Shown one piece after another: positions 15,413 to 23,917 of a stretch of 64,000 nt of DNA. The stretch lies in NCBI GenBank assembly GCA_035697485.1, contig DASSCU010000015.1, forward strand, positions 62,001 through 126,000. The letters are read 5' to 3'. This stretch comes from Actinomycetota bacterium. Lineage in GTDB: Bacteria; Actinomycetota; UBA4738; HRBIN12. A model generated the notes under the pieces. That model had not been told where the DNA came from, did not search any database, and saw nothing but the letters and a program-made list of their open reading frames with translations. A program made the position numbers and the translations under genes. Position 1 is the stretch's first letter, and each line of letters opens with the position of its first letter.

Positions 15413-16864
15413 TCAGTCGGTCTTCACCCAGGGATGCGACGCGAACGTCACGGCCTCGAGCTTCGCATTGCCTCCACAGCAGTCGACGTCTGCGAACGTG
15501 AGCGTGTCGCCCTCCAGCGACCAGCGGGCGGTGATGATGTAGTCCGAGGCGAATTGGATCTCGATCTGGTCGCGGAACACGGTGTAGCTCCCTTGCCCGC
15601 CGACTTCGCCGTCCGGCCCGACCAGGGTCAACTCACCGGCATCGAAGATCATCCTGAAGACGCCGGGGACAGCGCCGTCCTCCTCGGAGACCCCTGACGT
15701 CAGCCAATCGGCCTTCGTCATCTTCTGCCAGTCGGCTTCCGTCAGCGTCGTCTCGTAGGTGCCGTCCGGGATCGGCGGCGCCGTGGTCGGAGGCTCGGTC
15801 TCCGTGCAGACAGGTGCCTCCGCCGAAGCTGCGATCTGCGTCTTGAGGTCGGTGATGGCCTCGATGTTGGACTTGGTCTCCGGGTCGGCCGTGAGCTCTG
15901 CGTACACGGGCTCGAGGGCGCCGCGAAGTGCACCGAGATCGCTCTCGGAGGCGACGGCGAAGGTCACGCCGCGACGGCAGAGCTGGAGCGTCGCCTCTTC
16001 GTCTTCCGCGCGCGCCGCGGCGAGCGCGCCCGGAACCGCGGCGGCGGCCGCCTCACGAAGGAGGGCTTGCTGGTTCGGAGCGAGCGAGTCTGAGACCTCT
16101 TTGCCCACGAAGATCACGAGCGGCCGGGGCCAGAGGTTCACGTTGGCACCGACATACTTCGCGCTCTTGTTGTACCGGTTGCCCCAGATCGCTCCGAGGT
16201 GCTGCTCTGTCGCGTCGAGACCCTTGAGAGAGCCGCCGGCGGGAAGCGCCTCGAGCGTGGCGCCAAGAGCCTGGATCGTCTGAACGGAGAGCTCGTTCTC
16301 CGCTCCTCCGATGACCTCGCCCTCGAAGTCCGACGGCTCGAGGAACGGATGGCTGACCCCGAGCAGCTTCCGCATCTGCCCGGGAAGGACGCCGATCCCG
16401 ACCACTCCGAGCTCCTCGACGCCGTCCAGCATGCTCGTGGGGATCCCGCTCTCGAACACCTTCTCCTGAAGGTCGTAGCTGTCGACGAGGAGCGGGGCAA
16501 GGAGGGCCTGAAAGCTCGTCACGTCGAGGGTGTCGAAGACACGCGCCCCGACCCAGGCCATGTCGACTTTGCCGGCTTCGACGTCCTCGATCGTCCCTCG
16601 CTCCGCGTTCGGATCACCCGCTCGCCACCCCGGCTCGAACTCGATCCGCATCGTCCCGTCCGACCGCGTCGCGACCTCCTCGGCGAAGACCTGGAGTGGC
16701 GGCTGGATGTCATCGGTGAAGCTGGCGAGCTTGAGTACGATCGGCTCTTGCTCTTCAACACCGCCGGCCTTGTCGCTGCCCGAGGCGGTGCAGGCAGCCA
16801 GAGCGATCGCCGACGCTGCGAGCACCGCGCCAACCGCACATCTTGTGATTCGGCTCATCTGCAT
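15413..16864 (-). CDS. DctP-type (TRAP) solute-binding lipoprotein with extra C-terminal domain
   Basis: A 483-aa exported lipoprotein with lipobox LAAC (Cys25). Residues 40 to about 350 form a DctP-like TRAP solute-binding domain (LKLASFTDDIQPPLQVFAEE; RIEFEPGWRAGD; GKVDMAWVGARVFDTL), which normally binds small organic acids. About residues 360-483 form an added beta-rich domain starting IPDGTYETTLTEADW. No TRAP membrane subunits are encoded nearby. It sits between two sensor kinases, so a ligand-sensing role is more likely than transport here. The ATG at 16864 has AGGAGG about 10 nt upstream. It is divergent from the second kinase, with a 163-nt gap holding both promoters. Confidence 0.82.
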   Translation of the reverse strand: MQMSRITRCAVGAVLAASAIALAACTASGSDKAGGVEEQEPIVLKLASFTDDIQPPLQVFAEEVATRSDGTMRIEFEPGWRAGDPNAERGTIEDVEAGKVDMAWVGARVFDTLDVTSFQALLAPLLVDSYDLQEKVFESGIPTSMLDGVEELGVVGIGVLPGQMRKLLGVSHPFLEPSDFEGEVIGGAENELSVQTIQALGATLEALPAGGSLKGLDATEQHLGAIWGNRYNKSAKYVGANVNLWPRPLVIFVGKEVSDSLAPNQQALLREAAAAAVPGALAAARAEDEEATLQLCRRGVTFAVASESDLGALRGALEPVYAELTADPETKSNIEAITDLKTQIAASAEAPVCTETEPPTTAPPIPDGTYETTLTEADWQKMTKADWLTSGVSEEDGAVPGVFRMIFDAGELTLVGPDGEVGGQGSYTVFRDQIEIQFASDYIITARWSLEGDTLTFADVDCCGGNAKLEAVTFASHPWVKTD

Positions 16865-17027
16865 CGTGGTGCACCTCCTCTCGTCGGTGCCACGACGCTA
16901 GGACCGGAACGCTTTGCGCGCATCGGGGCGCCCCCTCGAATGCCCGTGATCCAGCATGGGGATACCCCTCGTGCTGCGCAAGGCCAGCACCGGAGGCCTC
17001 GCTCGGCCGGTGTGCGACGATTGACAC

Positions 17028-18746
17028 ATGCGGCTTCGGCTCGTGCTCTGGGCGGCCGGCCTGGCCCTCGGTGTCTTCTCGCTCCTGATCGCGCGCGCCG
17101 ATCCGGCGTTCTCGTTCGCCGGGACGTCGTTCGGTGGTGCAGTCGCCCTGCTCGGCGCCGGTTGGGCACTGCTGACCTGCGCGCTCGCGCATTGGGGCAG
17201 GCGTCCCGGGAACGCCGTCGGCCCGCTGCTCGTCGCAGCGAGCTGCGCCTGGTTCCTCGCCGAGTGGGACAACCCTGGTGTCGGCTCACCCGCCGTCTTC
17301 ACGGTCGGCCTGGTCTTCTACGCGGCCTGTGCGCCCCTCGTAGGCTGGGCGACGCTCGCCTACCCCAGCGGCCGGTTGAGTTCGTGGGCGGAGCGCGTCG
17401 CGGTCAGCGTGGCGTTGGCGGGGGCTTTGATCGTGGTCGGGCTGCTTCCGGCGCTCTTCTTCGATCCGGCGACCCGGGGTTGCGTCCTGTGTCCGGACAA
17501 TCTCGTGCTCGTAAGCGACGAGTCGGGACTCTTCGACGATCTGAATCGTGTGGGAGTGCATCTCGGGCTTGCCTGGTCACTCCTTCTCGTCGCGGTGGCA
17601 GGCTGGAGGGTCGCACGCTCGAGTCCCGCGAGACGCCGCGTCGTCGCTCCGATCGTCCTCGCCGGAGGCATCTACCTGGCCCTTGTCGCATCTAGCTTCG
17701 GCGCGAGCCTCGATCGCGGCTTCCTCGGGAGCAGCACGTTCGATCAACGACTCTGGCTCGCGCAGGCAGCCGCCCTCGTGGCACTCGCGCTTACCGTCGC
17801 CTGGGGATTGCTGCGGACTCGCCGCATGCGCTCGTCGCTCGCCCGGCTCGTCGTCGAGCTCGGCGAGCCTGCTCCCGCGGGGGGTCTGCGCGACGGGCTC
17901 GCCCGAACGCTTGCGGATCCCGAGCTCGAGATCGTCTATCCGGTGGGCGAAGGGCACTACGCGGACGCGGGAGGGCGCACGGTCGACCTCGCCCGGGTGG
18001 AGGGTCGTGTCGCGACGCCGCTCGTTCGCGACGGTCGACCCGTGGCCGTTCTCGTACACCGGGCCGGCCTTCTCGACGATCCAGAGCTCGTCGAAGAAGT
18101 CACGTCGGCGGCCCGCCTCGCGCTCGAGAATGAGCGTCTCCAGGCCGAAGTGCACGCGCAGCTCGAGGATCTGCGCTCCTCGCGCGCCCGCATCATCGAA
18201 GCGGGCGATGCCGAGCGCCGCCGACTCGAGCGCGACCTCCACGACGGCGCTCAGCAGCGTCTCGTCGGGCTCTCACTCGCGCTCCGCCTTCTGCGAGCGC
18301 AGCTCGGGATCGATCGGGATCAGAGACTCGCGCGGCGCCTCGATGAGGCCGGCGTCGAGCTCGCTCGAGCGGTCGCCGAGCTCCGCGAGCTCGCGCACGG
18401 GATCCACCCGGTTGTCCTCAGCGACGAGGGACTCGCCGCCGCGGTCGAGGCCCTCGCCGAAGCGACGCCGGCGCCCCTTCGCATCGGGGCATTGCCGCAG
18501 GAGCGGTTTCCTGCGGTCGTCGAGACAGCCGCTTACCTGGTCGTCGCGGAAGCGACAAAGGCGGGGGCCGCCCGCGTGAGCGCGATCAGGCGCGACGGAG
18601 CGCTCCTCGTCGAAGTCGAGACCGGAGCCGAGCCCCAGGGGCTCGTCGACTTGGAGGATCGCGTCGGTGCCCTGGACGGAAGGGTCGCGGTCGAGCGCGC
18701 GTCCGGCGGCGGGGTCAGGATCCGCGCCGAGATCCCATGCGAGTAG
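17028..18746 (+). CDS. NarL-type sensor kinase with degenerate ATP-binding domain
   Basis: A 572-aa membrane sensor homologous to the kinase at 13724. The N-terminal half has about eight membrane helices, followed by a GAF-like segment (VATPLVRDGRPVAVLVHRAG) and a normal HisKA_3 helix, RRLERDLHDGAQQRL, with His405. The ATPase domain is eroded. The N box is EATKAGAARV without its Asn, the G1 box expected as DDGxGG reads ETGAEP, and the G2 box is missing. It probably cannot bind ATP, so its His405 would need to be phosphorylated in trans. The stop overlaps the LuxR regulator by 10 nt. Confidence 0.88.
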   Translation: MRLRLVLWAAGLALGVFSLLIARADPAFSFAGTSFGGAVALLGAGWALLTCALAHWGRRPGNAVGPLLVAASCAWFLAEWDNPGVGSPAVFTVGLVFYAACAPLVGWATLAYPSGRLSSWAERVAVSVALAGALIVVGLLPALFFDPATRGCVLCPDNLVLVSDESGLFDDLNRVGVHLGLAWSLLLVAVAGWRVARSSPARRRVVAPIVLAGGIYLALVASSFGASLDRGFLGSSTFDQRLWLAQAAALVALALTVAWGLLRTRRMRSSLARLVVELGEPAPAGGLRDGLARTLADPELEIVYPVGEGHYADAGGRTVDLARVEGRVATPLVRDGRPVAVLVHRAGLLDDPELVEEVTSAARLALENERLQAEVHAQLEDLRSSRARIIEAGDAERRRLERDLHDGAQQRLVGLSLALRLLRAQLGIDRDQRLARRLDEAGVELARAVAELRELAHGIHPVVLSDEGLAAAVEALAEATPAPLRIGALPQERFPAVVETAAYLVVAEATKAGAARVSAIRRDGALLVEVETGAEPQGLVDLEDRVGALDGRVAVERASGGGVRIRAEIPCE

Positions 18747-19396
18747 TCGTCGCCGACGATTCGATGCTCCTCCGCGAGGGCCTAGCGCGCCTCCTCGCAG
18801 ATGCCGGCTTCGACGTGGTAGGTACAGCCGAGAATGCGTCCGAGCTCATGCGGCGGGTCGAGCTGACGCGCCCAGACGTCGCGATCATCGACATCAAGAT
18901 GCCGCCTACGCACACGGACGAGGGGATAGCCGCGGGGAAGGAGATCCGCCGAGACCATCCGACGATCGGGGTGCTCGTCCTCTCTCAGTACCTCGAATCG
19001 CGCTACGCGATGCAGCTACTCGAGGAGGCACCCGAGCGCGTCGGGTACCTGCTCAAGGAACGCCTCTCGGACATCGCTGTACTCGCCGATGCGCTCAAGC
19101 GGATCGGCGAGGGGGAGTGCGTCATCGACCCGACGATCGTCTCGCGGCTCGTACACCGCGCGCGGGAACAGGGCCCCCTCGACGAGCTGACGGAGCGCGA
19201 GCGCGAGGTGCTGGGGCTCATGGCCGAGGGGCGTTCGAACGGAGCGATCTGCCAGACGCTGTTCCTGAGTCCAAAGACGGTCGAGGCGAACGTGCGGCAG
19301 ATCTTCCGGAAGCTCGGGTTGCAGCAGTCGCCCGACGACCACCGCCGCGTGCTGGCGGTGCTCACCTACCTGCGCGCAGGCTCCCCACCGACGTGA
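18737..19396 (+). CDS. NarL/LuxR-family response regulator
   Basis: A 219-aa transcription factor. The receiver has VVVADDSMLLREG, the phospho-acceptor Asp in AIIDIKMP and a Lys in YLLKERL. The C-terminal LuxR helix-turn-helix reads LTEREREVLGLMAEGRSNGA followed by the recognition helix SPKTVEANVRQIFRKLGLQ. It overlaps the kinase gene by 10 nt and is its likely partner. It is the only DNA-binding output in this cassette. Confidence 0.92.
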   Translation: MRVVVADDSMLLREGLARLLADAGFDVVGTAENASELMRRVELTRPDVAIIDIKMPPTHTDEGIAAGKEIRRDHPTIGVLVLSQYLESRYAMQLLEEAPERVGYLLKERLSDIAVLADALKRIGEGECVIDPTIVSRLVHRAREQGPLDELTEREREVLGLMAEGRSNGAICQTLFLSPKTVEANVRQIFRKLGLQQSPDDHRRVLAVLTYLRAGSPPT

Positions 19397-19752
19397 GCAC
19401 ATCTCGCCAGGCCGACGGCGATAGTCCTGAGCACGTTGCTTGACCTGGGCGTTGCAGCTCCGGGGGTGGGACTCGCCTCTACGGCCGCCGGAACGACGCG
19501 GAATCGCTCAACCGTTTCCTTGGAGGACACTCTGTTCCTCGGCAGGGCACACAGCCTCGGATGGCGCCGTCAGCAGGTCGAGATGCTCGGCTGGGCCGTT
19601 GATGGTCGACGCCCTCACGATGGCCCGCCACAGAGCGGCAGAGGGCCTCGAAGCGGCCGCCTGTCGGACTCCCCTTCCGGCACCACCCGGCAAGAAGATC
19701 AAGACTGCCTCGGGGGAGCCCACGAGGCCGATCGGGCGTTGCCGAGCCCGGA
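19397..19752. other. Intergenic stretch without a recognised gene
   Basis: About 355 bases between the LuxR regulator and repeat copy 3. Frames on both strands are open but lack starts with ribosome binding sites, -10 elements or recognisable domains. No terminator is evident. Confidence 0.4.
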
Positions 19753-19836
19753 CCCACCTCCACTCGCTACACTTCAACGCGCTGGTGATGACCTCGGCGG
19801 CGATTCCTGCCAGGTTTCTACCGGCCCGGGCCAGGT
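19753..19836 (+). repeat. Structured dispersed repeat, copy 3 (partial), abutting tRNA-Phe
   Basis: Matches the first half of copies 1 and 2 (cacctcc, then acttcaacgcgctggtgatgacctcgg, given here in short pieces) and the segment cggcccgggccaggt. In this copy ggccaggt forms the first 8 nt of tRNA-Phe. The second half of the element is absent and replaced by the tRNA. Confidence 0.75.
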
Positions 19837-19901
19837 AGCTCAGTTGGCAGAGCACGCGGCTGAAAACCGCGGTGTCGGCAGTTCGATTCTGCCCCTGGCC
19901 A
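19829..19901 (+). tRNA. tRNA-Phe (anticodon GAA)
   Basis: The acceptor GGCCAGG pairs with CCTGGCC. The D arm is GCTC/GAGC. The anticodon arm CGCGG-CTGAAAA-CCGCG gives GAA. The T arm is GGCAG-TTCGATT-CTGCC, discriminator A. Its 5' end is continuous with repeat copy 3. Confidence 0.95.
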
Positions 19902-19926
19902 CTCGGATACGGCCCCGTTGCCGGGC

Positions 19927-20733
19927 CTAATTCAGGATCTCGCGACTGCGCACCTCGGCCCACCTGCTGAGCACGCCCTGGTACACGTCGGCGGCCTTGG
20001 GGAACTCCCCCGCTTCCAGGGCCTGCAGCGCGTCGTGGATCTCTCGGGCGGAGTGGTCGTCGTCGAGCTCGTCCCACCGCTGGAAGTCGCACAACGACGC
20101 GTAGTCGAGCTCGAGCACCGACGCCGGATCGAACTGCACCATCCATTGGTGTAGGTCGAGGATCAGGTCGCCGATCGGGCCGAGGTCGCTGCGGCGGAGC
20201 GGTCCGATCGCCTGTTCCGCCCGGCGGATCGCACGTCGCGTCGTCGTCCGGTAACGCAGGCGCCAACGGCCGTGCGGGTCCTCGATCAGCTCTCGTTCCT
20301 CGTCACGGAAGAGCACGAACCAGCGGATCGGCACGTGCCACGGACTCTGATGGCAGAACGCCACCGCCGCGGGGTCGCGCCGGCGCAGCCGTGCCAGATC
20401 CTTCGCGGCTCGCCTCCCGTCCTTCTTCGGCACGAACTGCTCCCAGAGCTCGATCGCCTGGGATTCGCGGAACGAGACCATGGCGGCCAGCACCCGCATG
20501 CGCATGCGCCGCGGGCTGATCAACGTGCGCCCGTCGACGTGCAGCACCTCGGCGGTGTCGGCCTCGGCCGGGGCCAGTACCCCGAGCTTGCCGACCGTGT
20601 GGTGATCGGCGTAGCGAGGGCGCGGGGACATCGTCTCGGGGCCGTGCAGCAGGAAGCGTTCCCAATGCAGCTGCTCGCTCCGCTCGAACGCGTCGAGCGG
20701 CTGGTACACACGGAGGAACGCGCTGGGCACCAT
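19927..20733 (-). CDS. Conserved-looking protein of unknown function
   Basis: A 268-aa soluble protein with no signal peptide, membrane helix or motif I recognise. It opens MVPSAFLRVYQPLDAF, is rich in Arg and Trp, and has a segment WFVLFRDEERELIEDPHGRWRLRYRTT resembling an actinobacterial protein with no assigned role. The ATG at 20733 is preferred over 20739 because TAGACT lies 9 nt before it, as at purA. It is divergent from the dehydrogenase operon, with a 76-nt shared gap. Confidence 0.75.
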   Translation of the reverse strand: MVPSAFLRVYQPLDAFERSEQLHWERFLLHGPETMSPRPRYADHHTVGKLGVLAPAEADTAEVLHVDGRTLISPRRMRMRVLAAMVSFRESQAIELWEQFVPKKDGRRAAKDLARLRRRDPAAVAFCHQSPWHVPIRWFVLFRDEERELIEDPHGRWRLRYRTTTRRAIRRAEQAIGPLRRSDLGPIGDLILDLHQWMVQFDPASVLELDYASLCDFQRWDELDDDHSAREIHDALQALEAGEFPKAADVYQGVLSRWAEVRSREILN

Positions 20734-20742
20734 GGGCATCCG

Positions 20743-20748
20743 AGTCTA
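20743..20748 (-). promoter_or_regulatory. -10 element (TAGACT), leaderless type
   Basis: On the minus strand TAGACT precedes the ATG at 20733 by 9 nt. The same hexamer and spacing occur at purA. Confidence 0.4.
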
Positions 20749-20809
20749 CGAGCTGTCGGCTTCCCCTATGCTCTCGGCGTTCGATGAGCAAAGCTCGAGG
20801 GGGATCCGC

Positions 20810-21874
20810 GTGGCGTCCGAACCAGATCATTGGCGCGGCACGGAACCCCTCCGCGTGCTCGCCCCCGACGGCACGGCCGTGGGCGACATCGACGTGGGCC
20901 TCGCGCCCGACGAGCTCCGCGCGATGCTGCGCTGGATGCTGCTCGCCCGGCGCCTGGACCGGGAGTGCATCGCCCTGCAGCGTCAGGGCGAGCTGACCGT
21001 CTACCCGGGCTTCGAGGGCCAGGAAGCCGCCCAGATCGGCAGCGCGACGGCGCTCGGGCCTGAGGACTTCGTCTTCCCGACCTTCCGCGAGCTCGCGGCG
21101 GCGCTCGTGCGGGGCGTCGATCCGGTGCAGTACCTGGCCTACCACCGGGGCACCTGGCACGGGGGGCCGTACGACCCTCGCGCCACCCGGTTCGGTCCGA
21201 TCTGCATCCCCGTCGCCACCCAGATCGTGCACGCCGTCGGTTACGCGATGGGCCTCGCGCTCGACGGCACGCGGGCGTGCTCGCTCGCCTACTTCGGCGA
21301 CGGGAGCACGAGCGAGGGCGACTTCCACGAGGCCGCGAACCTCGCGGGCGTGTTCTCCGCCCCGGCGATCCTGTTCTGCCAGAACAACGGCTGGGCGATC
21401 AGCGTGCCGACCGAACGCCAAACCGCGGGAGAGATCTTCAGACGCGCCGAGGGCTACGGCTTCCCGGGGATCCGGGTCGACGGCAACGACGTGCTCGCCG
21501 TCTACCGGACAACGCGCGAGGCGGCGGCCCGCGCGTATGCAGGCGATGGGCCGACCCTGATCGAAGCTCTGACGTACCGCATCGGCGCGCACTCGACCGC
21601 CGACGACCCAGGCAGGTACCGAGTCGAGGACGAGGTCGCGGCCGCCCGTGCCTTCGACCCGATCGTGCGCTTCCGATCGTGGCTCGAGAGCGTGGGGCAT
21701 ATCGACGGCGGCGTGCTTGCGGATTGGGAGGGCGAGATCGAGTCCGAGGTGCTCGCGATCAGGGACGGGGTCATCGCCCAGCCGGCACCGCCGGTGGAGT
21801 GGATGTTCGACCACACCTACGCCGACCCGCCCGCGGCGATCGCCGAACAGCGCGCCGAGGTGCTCGGTGGCTGA
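20810..21874 (+). CDS. pdhA: 2-oxoacid (pyruvate) dehydrogenase E1 component, alpha subunit
   Basis: The TPP-dependent decarboxylase alpha subunit of an alpha2beta2-type E1, 354 aa. The motifs are YPGFEGQEAAQIG, the TPP/Mg site GDGSTSEGDFHEAANLAG ending QNNGWAIS, and the regulatory-loop region YRIGAHSTADDPGRYR. The GTG at 20810 is chosen because GAGGGGG lies about 7 nt upstream; earlier ATGs run into the divergent promoter. It is followed by E1beta and E2 in an overlapping operon. Pyruvate versus branched-chain 2-oxoacids cannot be separated from sequence alone. No E3 gene is in the window. Confidence 0.88.
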   Translation: MASEPDHWRGTEPLRVLAPDGTAVGDIDVGLAPDELRAMLRWMLLARRLDRECIALQRQGELTVYPGFEGQEAAQIGSATALGPEDFVFPTFRELAAALVRGVDPVQYLAYHRGTWHGGPYDPRATRFGPICIPVATQIVHAVGYAMGLALDGTRACSLAYFGDGSTSEGDFHEAANLAGVFSAPAILFCQNNGWAISVPTERQTAGEIFRRAEGYGFPGIRVDGNDVLAVYRTTREAAARAYAGDGPTLIEALTYRIGAHSTADDPGRYRVEDEVAAARAFDPIVRFRSWLESVGHIDGGVLADWEGEIESEVLAIRDGVIAQPAPPVEWMFDHTYADPPAAIAEQRAEVLGG

Positions 21875-22841
21875 GGTCACGATGGTGGGGGCCCTGAACG
21901 CGGCCCTGCGGGACGCACTCCGCGAGGACGACCGGGTGCTGGTCTTCGGCGAGGACGTGGGGCGCTCGGGCGGGGTCTTCCGCGTGACCGACGGGCTGCA
22001 GGCCGAGTTCGGAGACCGACGGGTGTTCGACACCCCGATCAGCGAGGCGGGCATCGCCGGGGCCGCGGTGGGGCTCGCCTTCGGCGGGTGGCGCAGCGTC
22101 GTCGAGATGCAGTTCGACGCATTCTCCTATCCGGCGCTCGAGCAGATCGTGGACCACGTCGCGAAGATGCGCGAGCGCACCCGGGGCCGCATCGACATGC
22201 CGATCACGATCCGGATGCCGGCGTTCGGGGGGATCAAGGGCAAGGAGCACCACGGAGAGAGCCCCGAGACGTTCTACGTGCACACGGCCGGACTGAAGGT
22301 GGTCGCGCCGTCCAACCCCGGCGACGCGTACCGCCTGCTGCGGCTCGCGATCGCCGACCCCGACCCCGTGATCGTGCTGGAGCCGAAGGCACGCTACTGG
22401 GCCAGGCAAGATGCCGATCTCACGACCGGCGGCTTCGGGATCGGCGAGGGCGCGCTCGTTCGCGACGGCGACGCGGCGACCGTGTTCACCTACGGCGCCA
22501 TGGTGGCCCGATGCCTCGACGCGGCGTCGGTGCTCGCGGACGAGGGGCTCGAGACTCGCGTCGTCGATCTGCGATCGCTCTCCCCGCTCGATACGCCGCT
22601 GATCGCCCGGTGCGTGCGCGAGACCGGTCGCGCGGTCGTCGTGCACGAAGCGCCCAAGACGCTCGGCCTGGGCGCCGAAGTGACCGCGCGCATCGTCGAG
22701 GAGGCGTTCGAATTCCTGGAAGCCCCCGTGCGACGCGTGACCGGCTACGACGTGCCGTACCCGCCCGCGGCGCTCGAACATCGCTACCTGCCGAGCGTCG
22801 AGCGCATCGCCGATGCCGTGCGCGAGGTGGTGGCGTACTGA
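21867..22841 (+). CDS. pdhB: 2-oxoacid (pyruvate) dehydrogenase E1 component, beta subunit
   Basis: The transketolase-like beta subunit, 324 aa. It contains VLVFGEDVGRSGGVFRVTDG, TPISEAGIAGAAVGLA and the C-terminal VDLRSLSPLDTPLI with HEAPKTLGLGAEV. The GTG at 21867 overlaps the E1alpha stop by 8 nt; an ATG at 21882 is an alternative. Together with E1alpha it forms the TPP active site at the interface. The stop TGA overlaps the E2 ATG by one base. Confidence 0.9.
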   Translation: MAEVTMVGALNAALRDALREDDRVLVFGEDVGRSGGVFRVTDGLQAEFGDRRVFDTPISEAGIAGAAVGLAFGGWRSVVEMQFDAFSYPALEQIVDHVAKMRERTRGRIDMPITIRMPAFGGIKGKEHHGESPETFYVHTAGLKVVAPSNPGDAYRLLRLAIADPDPVIVLEPKARYWARQDADLTTGGFGIGEGALVRDGDAATVFTYGAMVARCLDAASVLADEGLETRVVDLRSLSPLDTPLIARCVRETGRAVVVHEAPKTLGLGAEVTARIVEEAFEFLEAPVRRVTGYDVPYPPAALEHRYLPSVERIADAVREVVAY

Positions 22842-23917
22842 TGGCCCCGACCGAGCGGGTGTTCGCGATGCCGGACCTCGGTGAGGGCCTCGAGGAGGGC
22901 GAGATCGTCCAATGGCTCGTCGCCGAAGGTGACCCCGTCGAGCTGAACCAGCCGTTGGTGGAGGTCGAGACGGCGAAGGCCACGGTCGAGATCCCCTCGC
23001 CGTTCGCGGGGGTCGTCGCGTCGTTGCACGGTGCGGTCGGGTCCAGCGTTCCCGTCGGCGCGCCGTTGGTGACGTTCGGCGACGCCGGGAAGGCGGGCGG
23101 CGACGAGCCGACGGTGCCCCCGGGTGGCGCCGCGAGAACCACGCCCCCGGTGAGAAAGCTCGCGAAGGAACTGGGGGTCGATCTCGCCGCGGTCGTCGGG
23201 TCGGGCGCCGACGGACGCATCATGGCCGACGACGTTCGGGCGGTGGCGGCCGCGCCGGACATCGCGCCGACGGTTCCCTCGCGATCGGTCATCGCGAGCA
23301 ACATGGAGCGCCAGGCGGCGATCCCGCAGGTCACGACGTTCCGGACGCTCGACTGCGCGGCGCTGGATGCCTTCCGGGCGGAACTCGGGATGTCCCCGCT
23401 GCCCGTCGTGGTGGCCGCGCTATGTCGCACGATCGCCGCCCACCCCACGCTGAACTCGGCGTGGGGTGACGGGGGCGTGGTCGATCGCGAGGGCATCGAC
23501 GTGGGCATGGCTGCCGACACCGAGCGGGGGCTGGTCGTGCCCGTGATGCACGACGCGCACGCGCTCGGTCTGACCGCGATCGCCGGCGAGATCAAGCGGC
23601 TCGCGATGGCGGCTCGCGAGGGTTCCCTCACCCCCGCGGAGCTCACCGGAGCGACGATCGCCGTGAGCAACACGGGGAGCTACGGCAGCGAGGCGGGGAC
23701 GCCGATCCTGTCACCGGGCACGAGCGTGACGCTCGCGATCGGGGTGATCGCGCCGCGCGCGCTCGTCCTCAGCGGCGAGATCGTCGCACGTCCCGCCTGC
23801 ACGCTGAGCTGCACGTTCGACCATCGCGTGCTCGACGGGGCGACCGTCGGCCGCGCCCTCACCCACCTGGTCGACCTGCTCACGTCGACCGAGCGACTGG
23901 GAGACTTGCCGCGATGA
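22841..23917 (+). CDS. pdhC: Dihydrolipoamide acyltransferase (E2)
   Basis: The E2 core of the 2-oxoacid dehydrogenase complex, 358 aa. It has one lipoyl domain (Lys46 in EVETAKATVE), a peripheral subunit-binding domain (PVRKLAKELGVDLAAVVG) at about residues 98-130, and an acyltransferase domain with the catalytic FDHRVLDGATVGRAL near the C-terminus. The linkers and the catalytic domain are short for the family. It ends in an ATGA overlap with the BtuF-like gene. Confidence 0.9.
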   Translation: MAPTERVFAMPDLGEGLEEGEIVQWLVAEGDPVELNQPLVEVETAKATVEIPSPFAGVVASLHGAVGSSVPVGAPLVTFGDAGKAGGDEPTVPPGGAARTTPPVRKLAKELGVDLAAVVGSGADGRIMADDVRAVAAAPDIAPTVPSRSVIASNMERQAAIPQVTTFRTLDCAALDAFRAELGMSPLPVVVAALCRTIAAHPTLNSAWGDGGVVDREGIDVGMAADTERGLVVPVMHDAHALGLTAIAGEIKRLAMAAREGSLTPAELTGATIAVSNTGSYGSEAGTPILSPGTSVTLAIGVIAPRALVLSGEIVARPACTLSCTFDHRVLDGATVGRALTHLVDLLTSTERLGDLPR

